Assembly (NCBI RefSeq): GCF_016805305.1
Contig: NZ_JAERQN010000001.1
Coordinates: 1,054,001-1,118,000, forward strand
Direction: 5' to 3'
Source of the DNA: Falsiroseomonas ponticola
GTDB lineage: Bacteria; Pseudomonadota; Alphaproteobacteria; Acetobacterales; Acetobacteraceae
Length of the DNA stretch: 64,000 bases
The notes below the pieces were generated by a model. That model was given only the letters and a program-made list of their open reading frames with translations. It did not search any database and had not been told where the DNA came from. A program made the position numbers and the translations under genes. Of this stretch, positions 16,620 through 27,753 are shown one piece after another. Within the stretch, counting starts at the first letter, position 1, and every line of letters begins with the position of its first letter.

Positions 16620-17318
16620 CTACTCCCCGCCGAACCGGTATCCGACGCCGGGCTCGGTCCGGATCAGCCCCGCGGCTGGGCCGAGCTTCTGGCGCAGATG
16701 GCCGACATAGACGCGCAGATACTGCGCATCCTCGACATGCGCCGGCCCCCAGACCGCCATCAGCAATTGCCGCTGCGTCACCACGCGGCCTTCCCCGCCG
16801 CGGACCAGCGCGGCCAGCAGGTCCCATTCCCGCGGCGTCAGCTTCAGCGGCTCGCCGCCCTCCACCCGCGCCAGCCGCCGGCCGAAATCCACCTCCAGCG
16901 GCCCGCTGCGCAGGATGCTGGCCTGCGGCTGCCGCGCCGCGGCCCCCGCCCGCCGCAGCGCGGCGCGCATCCGCGCCAGCAATTCGCCGAGCGCGAAGGG
17001 CTTCTCGATGTAGTCATCCGCCCCGGCATCCAGCGCGGCCACCTTCTCCGCCTCCGCATCCCGGGCGGAGAGCACGATCACCGGCGCATCGGTGAAGCCG
17101 CGCAGGCGCGGGATGGCGATCTTGCCGTCGCCATCGGGCAGGCCGAGGTCGAGCAGCACCAGCGCCGGCGCCTGCTCGGCCGCCAGGCGCAGCCCCTCCG
17201 CCATGGTCATCGCGCGCCGGGGCGCATAGCCCGCGGCCTCCAGCGCCGGGCCCAGGAAGCGGTGGATCTGCGGCTCGTCATCGATGACGAGGATGCGGGG
17301 CGCGCCGCCGTCGTTCAT
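16620..17318 (-). CDS. kdpE: Response regulator KdpE
   Basis: A 232-residue OmpR-type regulator of potassium uptake. The receiver has Asp13/Asp14, phosphoacceptor Asp57 in LLDLGLPDGDG, and Lys106 in IEKPF. The winged-helix output domain (about 132-230) includes LTPREWDLLAALVRGG and RVYVGHLRQKLG. Its ATG overlaps the kdpD stop (ATGA), so the pair is translated together. Phospho-KdpE would activate the divergent kdp operon through the repeats at 20024-20077. Confidence 0.96.
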   Translation of the reverse strand: MNDGGAPRILVIDDEPQIHRFLGPALEAAGYAPRRAMTMAEGLRLAAEQAPALVLLDLGLPDGDGKIAIPRLRGFTDAPVIVLSARDAEAEKVAALDAGADDYIEKPFALGELLARMRAALRRAGAAARQPQASILRSGPLEVDFGRRLARVEGGEPLKLTPREWDLLAALVRGGEGRVVTQRQLLMAVWGPAHVEDAQYLRVYVGHLRQKLGPAAGLIRTEPGVGYRFGGE

Positions 17319-19984
17319 GTGGCGGGGAACCGCAGGGTCACGCGCGTGCCGCGTCCCGTGGCCAGGATCGGGCTCTCGGCCGCGATGCGCCCGCCCATCG
17401 CCTGCACCAGCCCGCGACAGATCGCGAGGCCGAGGCCCGTGCCCGCCGCGATGCGGTCGCTGCGGGTGGCGCGGAAGAAGGGATCGAAGATGCGCGGCAG
17501 CTCCTCCGGCGGAATGCCCGGCCCGTCATCCTCCACGATGATCACGACCTCCGGCCCCTCCCGCCTCGCGCCCGCGCGAACCTGCCCGCCGGGCGCCGAG
17601 AACTTCAAGGCGTTGTCGAGCAGGTTCGCCAGCACCTGGTCCAGCAGCGCGGGATCCAGCCGCGGGCCGGCCGGGCGCGCGCCCGGCGGTAGCGGGTCCA
17701 GCAGGATGGCCCGCCCATGCGCCCGGCCGGCGCGCCCGGCCGCCGTCTCCACCGCCTCCGCCAGGTCCACCTCCTCGCGCCGCGGTTCGATCTGGCGGTT
17801 CTCGATCCGCACCAGGTCCAGGATGTTGGCGATCCATCGCGACAGCCGCTCCGTCTCCTCCTCCGCCGCCGCCAGCAGGTCCGCGCGCGTCGCTTCCGGC
17901 AGCGCGCTCCCGGCGGTGCGGAGGGTCGAGATCGCGCCCCGGATGGAGGTCAGCGGCGTCCGCAGGTCATGGCCGAGCGAGGTCAGCAGCGCGGTGCGCA
18001 GCGCCTCCGTCTCCGACCGCGCCTCGACATGGGCGCGCTCCTCCATCAGCTCGGCGCGTTCCAGTGCCACGGCCGCCTGGTCCAGCAGCGCCTGCAGGGC
18101 CTTGTCGTCCTCGCCCCCGGGCGGCGCGCCCCCTGGCGGCGGGCGCAGCCCCACCAGGCCCGCCAGGCCGCGGGCGGTGCGCATGGGCCGGAACTGCCAG
18201 GCCGCGGCGGGCAGGGTATCGGTGCCGCGCCCGGCCGGCCGGCCATTCGCCGCGGCCCATCGCGCCGCCGCCATGCTGGCCTCGTCCGGTTCGGCGTCGA
18301 GCGGCATGCAGGCGCGCAGCACCGGCTCGGGCGCGGCCTCCCCCGGCAGGGGCGGCAGCAGCAGCAGCACGCAGGAAGGCCCGCCGGCGATGCGCGACGC
18401 CTCCTCCGCGATCGCCTGCATCAGGTCCCCCTTGTCCCCGGGCGCGCCCAGCCGCCGGCTGAACTCGACCAGGCGGCGCAGCCCCAGCACCCGCGCCCGC
18501 GCGCTGCGGACCGACCAGCCGAGCCCCCCCGTCGAGCCCGCCAGCAGCAGCGCCACCAGCGCGAAGACGACCACGCCGACGACATCCTGCGGCCCGGCGA
18601 TCGCCAGCGTGTAGCGCGGCGGCAGGAACAGGAAGTTCCAGGCCAGGAAGGACAGCAGCGCGGCGATGCCCCCCTGCAGCGGCCCGAACCCCACCGCCGC
18701 CGCCACGATCGGCAGCAGGTAGATCATGCCCATCGCCCCGTCCGGCACGATGCCGTCCAGGCCGAGGCCGACCAGGGTGGCCAGCGCGACGAGGCCCCCC
18801 GTCATCCCCCAGCCGAGCCAGGCCGGCGGCACCGGGCGCTCCGGCCGCAGGGGCCGCGGCACTGCGGCCGGGTCGGGCACCAGGTGCAGCGTGAAATCCG
18901 TGGCCTGCCGCAGCAGGGCCGCCGGCAGGCCGCGGCCCGCCAGCCGCCGCCACCAGGCCGGCCGGCCGCGCCCCATGACGAGATGCGTCGCATTCCGCGC
19001 CCGTGCCTCCCGCATGATGGCGGCGGGCAGGTCCGCGGCGACGACCGTCTCCGTCAGCGCGCCGAGCTGCCCGGCCAGCTTCAGCGCCGGGCCGGGATCG
19101 GGGCCCGGCGCGGCGCTCGGCTGTTCCACATGCAGCGCCACCAGCGGCGCCTTCAGCGCATCCGCGATGCGCCGGGCGTGCCGCACCACCGTCTCCGCCG
19201 CCGCATCGGCGCCGACCAGCGCCATGACGCGGTCGCCCGAAGGCCAGGGGCCGGCGATGGCATTGGCGCGCATGTAGCCGGTGACGTCGGCATCGACGCG
19301 GTCCGCCACGCGGCGCAGCGCCATCTCCCGCAGCGCCGCCAGGTTGCCCTCGCGGAAGAAGCCGCGCAGCGCGCGGCCGGCCTGGTCCGGCCGGTAGATG
19401 CGACCCTGGCGCATCCGCTCGATCAACTCGGCCGGCGGGATGTCCACCAGCTCCACCGCATCGGCTTCGGCCAGCACGCGGTCGGGCACCGTCTCCGCCA
19501 CCCGCACGCCGGTGATCCGCGCCACCGCCTCCGACAGGCTTTCCAGGTGCTGGACGTTCATCGTGGTCCAGACCTCGATGCCGGCCTCGCGCAGCTCCTC
19601 CACATCCTGCCAGCGCTTCGGATGCCGGCTGCCGGGCGCGTTGCTGTGCGCCAGCTCATCCAGCAGCAGGATCCGCGGGCGGCGGGCCAGCGCGGCGTCC
19701 AGGTCGAACTCCTCCAGCACCTGGCCGCGATAGGGGATGCGCGCGCGGGGCAGCAGGGGCAGGCCGTCGGTCGCCGCCTGGGTCTCCGCCCGGCCATGCG
19801 TCTCCACGATCCCGGCCAGGACATCGGTGCCGCCGGCCCTGAGCCGCCGCGCCTCCGCCAGCATCTCCATCGTCTTGCCGACGCCCGGCGCGGCGCCGAG
19901 GAACACCTTGAGCCGCCCGCGCCCCTCCCGCCGCGCGAGGGCGAGCAGGGCATCGGGATCGGGGCGGGCGGGCTCCTCGGTCAT
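17315..19984 (-). CDS. kdpD: Sensor histidine kinase KdpD
   Basis: An 889-residue membrane kinase that senses potassium limitation. The N-terminal KdpD domain has Walker A GAAPGVGKT (30-38) and the LLLDELAHSNAPGSRH block. A universal-stress-like domain follows (about 245-370), then four transmembrane helices (about 400-500), a GAF-like region, the DHp helix with His672 in SLGHDLRTPLTS, and a HATPase domain ending with GTGLGLAICRGLVQAMGG. The ATG at 19984 is chosen because the KdpD domain begins right after it; the reading frame stays open far upstream but only as a shadow of kdpAB. It is transcribed away from kdpFABC. Confidence 0.96.
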   Translation of the reverse strand: MTEEPARPDPDALLALARREGRGRLKVFLGAAPGVGKTMEMLAEARRLRAGGTDVLAGIVETHGRAETQAATDGLPLLPRARIPYRGQVLEEFDLDAALARRPRILLLDELAHSNAPGSRHPKRWQDVEELREAGIEVWTTMNVQHLESLSEAVARITGVRVAETVPDRVLAEADAVELVDIPPAELIERMRQGRIYRPDQAGRALRGFFREGNLAALREMALRRVADRVDADVTGYMRANAIAGPWPSGDRVMALVGADAAAETVVRHARRIADALKAPLVALHVEQPSAAPGPDPGPALKLAGQLGALTETVVAADLPAAIMREARARNATHLVMGRGRPAWWRRLAGRGLPAALLRQATDFTLHLVPDPAAVPRPLRPERPVPPAWLGWGMTGGLVALATLVGLGLDGIVPDGAMGMIYLLPIVAAAVGFGPLQGGIAALLSFLAWNFLFLPPRYTLAIAGPQDVVGVVVFALVALLLAGSTGGLGWSVRSARARVLGLRRLVEFSRRLGAPGDKGDLMQAIAEEASRIAGGPSCVLLLLPPLPGEAAPEPVLRACMPLDAEPDEASMAAARWAAANGRPAGRGTDTLPAAAWQFRPMRTARGLAGLVGLRPPPGGAPPGGEDDKALQALLDQAAVALERAELMEERAHVEARSETEALRTALLTSLGHDLRTPLTSIRGAISTLRTAGSALPEATRADLLAAAEEETERLSRWIANILDLVRIENRQIEPRREEVDLAEAVETAAGRAGRAHGRAILLDPLPPGARPAGPRLDPALLDQVLANLLDNALKFSAPGGQVRAGARREGPEVVIIVEDDGPGIPPEELPRIFDPFFRATRSDRIAAGTGLGLAICRGLVQAMGGRIAAESPILATGRGTRVTLRFPAT

Positions 19985-20023
19985 GCCGTGGCGATAGCAG
20001 GCCGGGCGCCGCGCCGCCCGCAT

Positions 20024-20077
20024 CTTTGCGCGTTCTTTATGCGGCGGCCCCCGATCCCGCATGGAGCCTTTACGCGG
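20024..20077 (+). promoter_or_regulatory. Candidate KdpE-binding direct repeats
   Basis: Three copies of a CTTTnyGCG element occur on the + strand at 20024 (CTTTGCGCG), 20035 (CTTTATGCG) and 20068 (CTTTACGCG). Spacings are 11 and 33 bases, so all face the same side of the helix. They lie in the 135-base spacer between divergent kdpD and the kdp structural genes. KdpE and other OmpR-type regulators bind direct repeats; the assignment to KdpE is inferred from position. Confidence 0.55.
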
Positions 20078-20119
20078 GCCGGGCCTAGGCATGGGCGGCA
20101 TGTCCGAGGGGAACCCGCG

Positions 20120-20203
20120 ATGCCCGACCTTCTGCTGCTGGCGCTGGGCGCCGGCCTGTTCGGCCTGATGGCCGCCTACGCGATCGGCTGCGGCCGGATC
20201 TGA
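20120..20203 (+). CDS. Small hydrophobic protein at the head of the kdp operon
   Basis: A 27-residue ORF (MPDLLLLALGAGLFGLMAAY then AIGCGRI) with a GAGGGG ribosome binding site eight bases before the ATG. It is one predicted transmembrane helix with a short polar tail. It ends five bases before kdpF and is distinct from it. Its KdpF-like size suggests a second small accessory subunit or stabiliser of the KdpFABC complex, but no function can be claimed. Confidence 0.65.
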   Translation: MPDLLLLALGAGLFGLMAAYAIGCGRI

Positions 20204-20208
20204 CCGCC

Positions 20209-20295
20209 ATGGCCGAACTCGTCCTGGGCTGCGTCGTGGCCGCCTGCCTCCTCCTCTACCTGCTATGGGCGCTGCTGCGCCCCGAGGACCTGTGA
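20209..20295 (+). CDS. kdpF: Potassium-transporting ATPase small subunit KdpF
   Basis: A 28-residue single-helix membrane peptide with the KdpF-like C-terminus [12 protein letters not shown] (compare YLxxALLRPExF in known KdpF). It sits five bases after the preceding small ORF and four bases before kdpA, the conserved kdpFABC position. KdpF stabilises the KdpFABC complex in the inner membrane. Confidence 0.85.
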   Translation: MAELVLGCVVAACLLLYLLWALLRPEDL

Positions 20296-20299
20296 TCCC

Positions 20300-21997
20300 A
20301 TGACCCTCCTCGGCTGGGCGCAGATCGCGCTCGTCCTCCTGGCCATCCTGGCGGCGGCCATCCCGCTTGCGCGCTACATCGCCGCCGTCGCGGCCGGGCG
20401 CGTCACCTTCCTGGCGCCCGTCGAGCGTGCCTTCCACGCGGCCGCGGGCACCGACCCGTCGCGCGGCATGGGCTGGCGCGGCTACACGCTGGCCATGCTG
20501 GCGGCGAATGCGGCGGGCTTCGTGCTGCTCTACGCGCTGCTGCGGCTGCAGGGCGTGCTGCCCTTCAACCCGCAGGGCTTCGGCGGCATCCCGCCCTGGC
20601 TCGCCTTCAACACCGCGATCAGCTTCGTCACCAACACGAACTGGCAGGCCTATGCCGGGGAGGCGACGATGAGCAACCTCAGCCAGATGGCCGGGCTTGC
20701 GGTGCAGAACTTCCTCTCGGCCGCGACGGGCATGGCGCTGGCGCTGGCGCTGTGCCGCGCCTTCGCCGCCGGCGGGCTGCAGCAGCTCGGGAATTTCTGG
20801 GCCGACCTCCTGCGCGTCACGCTCTACGTGCTGCTGCCGCTGGCCATCCTGGTGGGCCTTGCCTTCGTCGCCACGGGCATTCCGCAGACGCTCTCGCCCC
20901 ATGTCGAGGCGACGACGCTGGAAGGCGGCACCCAGGCCATCCCGCTCGGCCCCGTCGCCTTCCAGGTCGCCATCAAGCACCTGGGCACCAATGGCGGCGG
21001 CTTCTACGGCGCCAATTCCGCCCATCCCTTCGAGGGCCCCTCGGCGCTGGCCACGGCGCTGCAGATCTGGTCGCACCAGGTGATCCCCTTCGCGATGGCG
21101 CTGGCCTTCGGCCACATCGTCGGCGACCGCCGGCAGGGCTGGGCGCTGGCGGCGGTGATGCTGGGCTTCGTCGTCGCCGGCACCGCCGCGGTCTATGCGG
21201 CGGAAGCCGCGGGCAACCCGCTGCACCTCGCCCTCGGCATCGATCCCGCGCAGGGCAACATGGAGGGCAAGGAACTGCGCTTCGGCCAGGCGCTGGTCGC
21301 GCTGTTCACGGCGACGACGACGGGCGCTTCCAACGGCGCCGTGAACGCGATGTTCGACAGCTTCACCCCGCTCGGCGGCCTCGTGCCCCTGTTCCTGATC
21401 CAGCTGGGGGAGGTGCTGCCGGGCGGCGCCGGATCGGGCCTCTACGGCATGCTCGTCTTCGTGCTGCTCGCGGTCTTCGTGGCCGGGCTGATGGTGGGGC
21501 GCACGCCCGAATACCTCGGCAAGAAGGTGCAGGCGCGGGAGGTGAAGCTGGCCATGCTGGCGGTGCTGGTGCTGCCCGTCGTCATCCTCGGCTTCACCGC
21601 GGTCGCGCTGGTGCTGCCGGTGGCGGCGGCGTCGGTCCAGGACCCGGGGCCGCATGGCCTGACGGAGATGCTCTTCGCCTACAGCTCCGCCACCGGCAAC
21701 AACGGCTCCGCCTTCGGCGGGCTTTCGGCCGATACGCCCTGGATGAACGTGACGCTCGGCATCGCCATGGCGCTCGGCCGCTTCGCCTATGTCGTGCCGG
21801 TGATGGCGATCGCGGGCTCCATCGCGGCGAAGCCGAAGCTTGCCGCCTCCGCCGGCACCTTCCCGACCCATGGGCCGCTCTTCGCCGGGCTGCTGGCCGG
21901 CGTGATCCTGATCCTGGGCGGGCTGCAATTCATGCCCGCCCTCGCCCTCGGCCCCATCGCCGAGCATTTTCTCCTGTTCGCCGGCAAGACCTTCTGA
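20300..21997 (+). CDS. kdpA: Potassium-transporting ATPase potassium-binding subunit KdpA
   Basis: A 565-residue channel-like subunit of the high-affinity K+ pump, with about ten transmembrane helices. The four selectivity-filter loops are visible: [43 protein letters not shown] and [14 protein letters not shown]. It picks up K+ from the periplasm and hands it to the KdpB transport path. It is co-transcribed with kdpF, kdpB and kdpC at very short spacing. Confidence 0.98.
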   Translation: MTLLGWAQIALVLLAILAAAIPLARYIAAVAAGRVTFLAPVERAFHAAAGTDPSRGMGWRGYTLAMLAANAAGFVLLYALLRLQGVLPFNPQGFGGIPPWLAFNTAISFVTNTNWQAYAGEATMSNLSQMAGLAVQNFLSAATGMALALALCRAFAAGGLQQLGNFWADLLRVTLYVLLPLAILVGLAFVATGIPQTLSPHVEATTLEGGTQAIPLGPVAFQVAIKHLGTNGGGFYGANSAHPFEGPSALATALQIWSHQVIPFAMALAFGHIVGDRRQGWALAAVMLGFVVAGTAAVYAAEAAGNPLHLALGIDPAQGNMEGKELRFGQALVALFTATTTGASNGAVNAMFDSFTPLGGLVPLFLIQLGEVLPGGAGSGLYGMLVFVLLAVFVAGLMVGRTPEYLGKKVQAREVKLAMLAVLVLPVVILGFTAVALVLPVAAASVQDPGPHGLTEMLFAYSSATGNNGSAFGGLSADTPWMNVTLGIAMALGRFAYVVPVMAIAGSIAAKPKLAASAGTFPTHGPLFAGLLAGVILILGGLQFMPALALGPIAEHFLLFAGKTF

Positions 21998-22010
21998 AGG
22001 CCACGCAACC

Positions 22011-24047
<2,037 letters not shown>

Positions 24048-24049
24048 CC

Positions 24050-24637
24050 ATGAACGCCATTCTCCGCCCGGCCATCACGATGGTCGTGCTGTCCACGCTG
24101 CTGCTTGGCCTGGCCGTGCCGCTGGCCTTCACCGGGGTGGCGGGCGTGGTCCTGCCCCATCAGGCCGGCGGCAGCCTGCTGGTGCGGGATGGCAAGGTCG
24201 TCGGCTCCGCGCTGATCGGCCAGGACTTCACCAGCGCGCGCTACTTCCACCCGCGCCCCTCCGCCACCACGGAGCCCGATCCGGAGAAGGAGGGAAGCAT
24301 GCGTGCCGCGCCCTACAACGCCGCCGCCTCCGCCGCCTCCCAGCTCGGCCCGACCTCCGCCGCGCTGCGGGACACGGTGGCGGCGCGCATCGCGGCGCTT
24401 GGCGGGGGGCCGGTGCCGGCGGATGCCGTCACCGCCTCGGGCTCCGGCCTCGACCCCCATATCAGCCCGGAGAATGCGGCGCGCCAGCTGCGCCGCGTGG
24501 CGCAGGCGCGCGGCCTGCCGGAAGCCCGCGTGGCGGCGCTGGTCGCGCGCCACAGCAGCGGGCCCGAATTCGGCCTGCTGGGCGAAAGGCGGGTCGATGT
24601 GCTCCGCCTCAACCTCGCCCTCGATGCCCTGCGCTGA
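24050..24637 (+). CDS. kdpC: Potassium-transporting ATPase subunit KdpC
   Basis: A 195-residue subunit with one N-terminal transmembrane helix (about 8-35) and a periplasmic domain. Family blocks are SALIGQDFTSARYFHPRPSA, ASGSGLDPHISPENA and the C-terminal LLGERRVDVLRLNLALDAL. KdpC supports K+ affinity and complex assembly. The gene ends four bases from the stop of the convergent Bug receptor gene. Confidence 0.97.
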   Translation: MNAILRPAITMVVLSTLLLGLAVPLAFTGVAGVVLPHQAGGSLLVRDGKVVGSALIGQDFTSARYFHPRPSATTEPDPEKEGSMRAAPYNAAASAASQLGPTSAALRDTVAARIAALGGGPVPADAVTASGSGLDPHISPENAARQLRRVAQARGLPEARVAALVARHSSGPEFGLLGERRVDVLRLNLALDALR

Positions 24638-24640
24638 TCG

Positions 24641-25618
24641 CTACTGCCAGGGCGTGCGTTCCCAGATGCGCTGGTAGCGGGCGAGCTGGGCGGGCATCTG
24701 CGCCTCCCACTCGCCCCCACGCAGGAAGGCCATGGCCAGTTCCAGCTGGCGCACCTTCTCCGCCCATTCGGGCGTCGCGATCACCTTCGCGATCGCATCC
24801 TCCAGCCGCTTCGCGATCTCGTCCGGGATGCCGCGCGGCGCGCCGAGCCCGCGCTCGCTGCTCATCAGCACGTCATAGCCTTCCTCCCGGAAGGTCGGCA
24901 CGTCAGGCATCAGCTCCCAGCGCCGCTCGCCCATGCCGGCGATGGGGCGCAGCAGCGGCGTCTCCTGCCCCAGCATGCCGATCTCGCCGAGGTTGATGCC
25001 CGCGACGTCGATCTGGCGGCCGAGGACCGCGTTGCGCACGGGGCCCGCGCCGGCGAAGGGGGCGTGGATGAACTCCGTGCCCGACGCCGCCTCGAACAGG
25101 GTCAGGCCGAGATGGTCGTCGGTGCCGATGCCGGAGGAGCCGACGCTGATCGTGCCGGGCCGGCGCTTCGCCGCCTCCACCAGGTCCTTCAGCGTGCGAT
25201 AGGGGGAGTCGCGGTGCACGACGAAGGCGCTGGGGTCGTCCACGATGCGCGCGATCAGGCGGATCTGCGCGCGGTCGTAGCGCACGCGGCGCTGGACGCC
25301 GAGCGAGAGGTAGCCCGGCGTGTTGATGGTGCCGAGCGTATAGCCATCCGGCCGCGCGCCCTGCAGCGCGACATAGGCCGTCTCCCCGCCCGCGCCGGGG
25401 CGGTTGGAGACGACGAAATTGGCCCCCGGCAGTTCCGCCGCCAGGAACTGCGCCATGGCGCGCACCATCACGTCGGTGCCGCCGCCGGGGGCGAAGCCCA
25501 CGATGACCTCGATCGGCCGCGCGGCGGGCCAGGAAGGCTGCGCCAGGGCGGGCGCCGCCAGCGTCGCGGCCCCGGCGGCGAGAAGCGCGCGCCGTGTCGG
25601 GCCCTGGGTGATGCTCAT
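24641..25618 (-). CDS. Bug/TctC-family substrate-binding protein
   Basis: A 325-residue exported protein with signal MSITQGPTRRALLAAGAATL ending at APALAQ. Motifs include VGFAPGGGTDVMVRAMA, NFVVSNRPGAGGETA, RPDGYTLG, GTDDHLGLTLFEAASG, MPDVPTFREEG and a C-terminal region with repeated Trp. The GAGGxx..DHL pattern is shared with the paralogue at 26701-27672, which suggests a common subfamily. It lies 36 bases downstream of the D-2-hydroxyacid dehydrogenase gene on the same strand, so it is probably in one operon with it. Confidence 0.93.
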   Translation of the reverse strand: MSITQGPTRRALLAAGAATLAAPALAQPSWPAARPIEVIVGFAPGGGTDVMVRAMAQFLAAELPGANFVVSNRPGAGGETAYVALQGARPDGYTLGTINTPGYLSLGVQRRVRYDRAQIRLIARIVDDPSAFVVHRDSPYRTLKDLVEAAKRRPGTISVGSSGIGTDDHLGLTLFEAASGTEFIHAPFAGAGPVRNAVLGRQIDVAGINLGEIGMLGQETPLLRPIAGMGERRWELMPDVPTFREEGYDVLMSSERGLGAPRGIPDEIAKRLEDAIAKVIATPEWAEKVRQLELAMAFLRGGEWEAQMPAQLARYQRIWERTPWQ

Positions 25619-25654
25619 GCTGTTCCTCCCGTTGATGATGATGGCCGCGCCGCG

Positions 25655-26653
25655 TCAGGCCGCCGCGCGCAAGCCGCCCGCGACGACGACGGCGCCCGGT
25701 AGCGCCGGCAGCCGCCCGGCCAGCACGGCGACGATGCTCTCCGCCGCGCCGGTGGACATGCCGACCGCGCCGCGCGGGGTATTGGCGGCGAGGTGCGGCG
25801 TCGGCAGCACCCGCGGATGGGTGCGCAGCGCGCTGTCCTCCGCCAGCGGTTCCTTCGCGAAGACATCGATGCCCGCCCAGGCCAAATGCCCGGAATCGAG
25901 CGCGGCGAGCAGCGCGGCTTCATCGACGATGCCGCCACGCGCGGTGTGGATCAGGATGGCGCCGCGAGGCAGCGCGGCGAGTTCGGCCTGCCCGATCATG
26001 CCGCGCGTCGCGGCCTCCAGCGGGCAATGCAGCGACAGCACCTCCGACCGCGCCAGCAGGGCAGGCAGGTCCGTGATGCGCTCCCCGGGGCCCGGCAGCG
26101 GGCCCGGCGGCAGCAGCGGGTCATAGGCCGCGACGCGCATGCCGAAGGCCTCGGCCAGGCGCGCGACCTTCGACCCGATGGCGCCATAGCCGACGATGCC
26201 GAGCGCCACGCCATCGATGTCGCGCGTCATGCGCGCCGTCTTCTCCCACCTGCCGTCGCGCATGCCCTGCGTGACCGCGGGCAAATCCTTCAGCGCGGCC
26301 AGCATCAGCGCCATGGCGTGTTCGGCGACGGAGCGCGAATTGGCGCCGGCCGCGCGCGTCACGGTCAGGCCGCGCGCTTCCGCCGCCGCCAGGTCGATGC
26401 CGTCCACCCCCGCGCCGTGGCGCGCGATGACGCGGAGCGCCGGCGCCGCCGCATCCATCACCGTGCCGTTGATCAGGCCCTGGCGGTGCAGCAGCGCGAC
26501 GGGGCGGTGCCGGGCGATGGCGGCCAGCAGCTCACCCTCCGACGGATAGGCGGAGGTGCAGGGCACGGCGTAGCCGGCGGCTTCCAGGATCGCGACCGCC
26601 TCCGGCGCGAGGGAAGCGGCAGTGACGAGGACGACGGGCTTGGCGGCGGGCAT
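25655..26653 (-). CDS. D-isomer-specific 2-hydroxyacid dehydrogenase
   Basis: A 332-residue NAD(P)-dependent enzyme that reduces 2-oxo acids to D-2-hydroxy acids or the reverse. The nucleotide motif GYGAIGSKVA starts at Gly156. The catalytic triad fits the family: Arg239 in HTARGG, Glu268 in AKEPLAED and His287 in PHLAAN. GAGVDGIDLAAAEARGLTV is the phosphoglycerate/hydroxyacid dehydrogenase type. It lies between two Bug receptors on the same strand, which suggests uptake and oxidation of a hydroxy acid. The specific substrate is not deducible. Confidence 0.93.
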   Translation of the reverse strand: MPAAKPVVLVTAASLAPEAVAILEAAGYAVPCTSAYPSEGELLAAIARHRPVALLHRQGLINGTVMDAAAPALRVIARHGAGVDGIDLAAAEARGLTVTRAAGANSRSVAEHAMALMLAALKDLPAVTQGMRDGRWEKTARMTRDIDGVALGIVGYGAIGSKVARLAEAFGMRVAAYDPLLPPGPLPGPGERITDLPALLARSEVLSLHCPLEAATRGMIGQAELAALPRGAILIHTARGGIVDEAALLAALDSGHLAWAGIDVFAKEPLAEDSALRTHPRVLPTPHLAANTPRGAVGMSTGAAESIVAVLAGRLPALPGAVVVAGGLRAAA

Positions 26654-26700
26654 GGGGAGGATCCTTGATGGGGGGAACGGTCAGGCGTCGAAACCAGGTT

Positions 26701-27672
26701 TCATTCTTTCCAGGGGCGCCGGGCCCAGAGGGCCTTCAGCGCCGCCTCCCCGCCCAGCGCGGCGTCGCGATAGGCGGCGCCGACCAGGGGCTTCAGCGGC
26801 AGGCCCGCCCGTGCGGCGGCCTCCACCCAGGCGGGATCGGCGAAGATGGTCGTGAAGGCCTCCTCCATCGCGCCCCGGATCGCCTCCGGCAGGCCTGCCG
26901 GGCCGAAGATCCCCCGGCCGGCGGAGAAGACGACATCGACACCGGCCTCGCGATAGGTCGGGATGTCCGGCGCGGTCGCGTCCCGCGCCTCGCTGGCCAG
27001 CGCCAGGCCGCGGATGGCGCCGTCCCGCAGCAGGGGCAGGGCCTCGCTGATGTTGAAGGCGCCGACCTCCAGCTGCCCGCCCAGCAGCGGCACCAGCAGC
27101 TGGGAGGTGCCGTTGAACGGGATGTGGTTCAGCCGCACCCCCGCCGCTTCCTCCAGCAGCAGGGCGGCGATGTGGTCGTCCCCGCCGATGCCCGCCGTGC
27201 CATAGGCGACATCGCCCGGCCGGGCCCGCGCCGCGGCCAGCAGCCCCGGCAGGCCGCGCAGCGGGCTGTCGGCGCGGACGAACAGGCCGCAGGGGTCTTC
27301 CACCACCTGCGCCAGGTAGGTCAGCTCCGCCGGGCGCCAGCGCACCGGGCGTTCGATCGGCTGGCTGAGCACGGTGGGGGTGGCGCAGGCGCCGAGCACG
27401 AAGCCATCCGGCGCCGCATTGGCCACCGCCTCCGTCCCCACCTGCCCGCCGGCGCCGGCGCGGTTGGAGACCAGCACCCGCGCCCCCGGCAGCCTGGCCG
27501 CCAGGAAGGGCGCGACGGTGCGCGCCATGGCATCCATGCCGCCGCCCGGGGCGAAGGGGACGATGATCTCGATCGGCCGCCCGGCCGGCCAGCCGCGCTG
27601 GGCCAGGGCCGGGGTCGCCAGGGCAAGGCCCGCGGCCAGCGCGGCGCGACGGCCGAAGCGGATTGGCGGCAT
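26701..27672 (-). CDS. Bug/TctC-family substrate-binding protein
   Basis: A 323-residue exported protein with signal MPPIRFGRRAALAAGLAL ending at ATPALAQ. Motifs: VPFAPGGGMDAMARTVA, RVLVSNRAGAGGQVG, APDGFVLG, GGDDHIAALLLEEAAG, APDIPTYREAG. The ATG at 27672 has AAGGAG six bases upstream. The frame remains open far upstream, but that part is the shadow of the divergent Bug gene. It is upstream of, and co-directional with, the 2-hydroxyacid dehydrogenase and third Bug gene (47-base gap), so the three likely form one transcript. Confidence 0.93.
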   Translation of the reverse strand: MPPIRFGRRAALAAGLALATPALAQRGWPAGRPIEIIVPFAPGGGMDAMARTVAPFLAARLPGARVLVSNRAGAGGQVGTEAVANAAPDGFVLGACATPTVLSQPIERPVRWRPAELTYLAQVVEDPCGLFVRADSPLRGLPGLLAAARARPGDVAYGTAGIGGDDHIAALLLEEAAGVRLNHIPFNGTSQLLVPLLGGQLEVGAFNISEALPLLRDGAIRGLALASEARDATAPDIPTYREAGVDVVFSAGRGIFGPAGLPEAIRGAMEEAFTTIFADPAWVEAAARAGLPLKPLVGAAYRDAALGGEAALKALWARRPWKE

Positions 27673-27753
27673 GGTGGCGGTCTCCTTCCCCTCAATCTTA
27701 TTGACAAGCGTCTTGGCAGGAGGCTCATAGCGAAACGCCATTTCAAAATGCAA

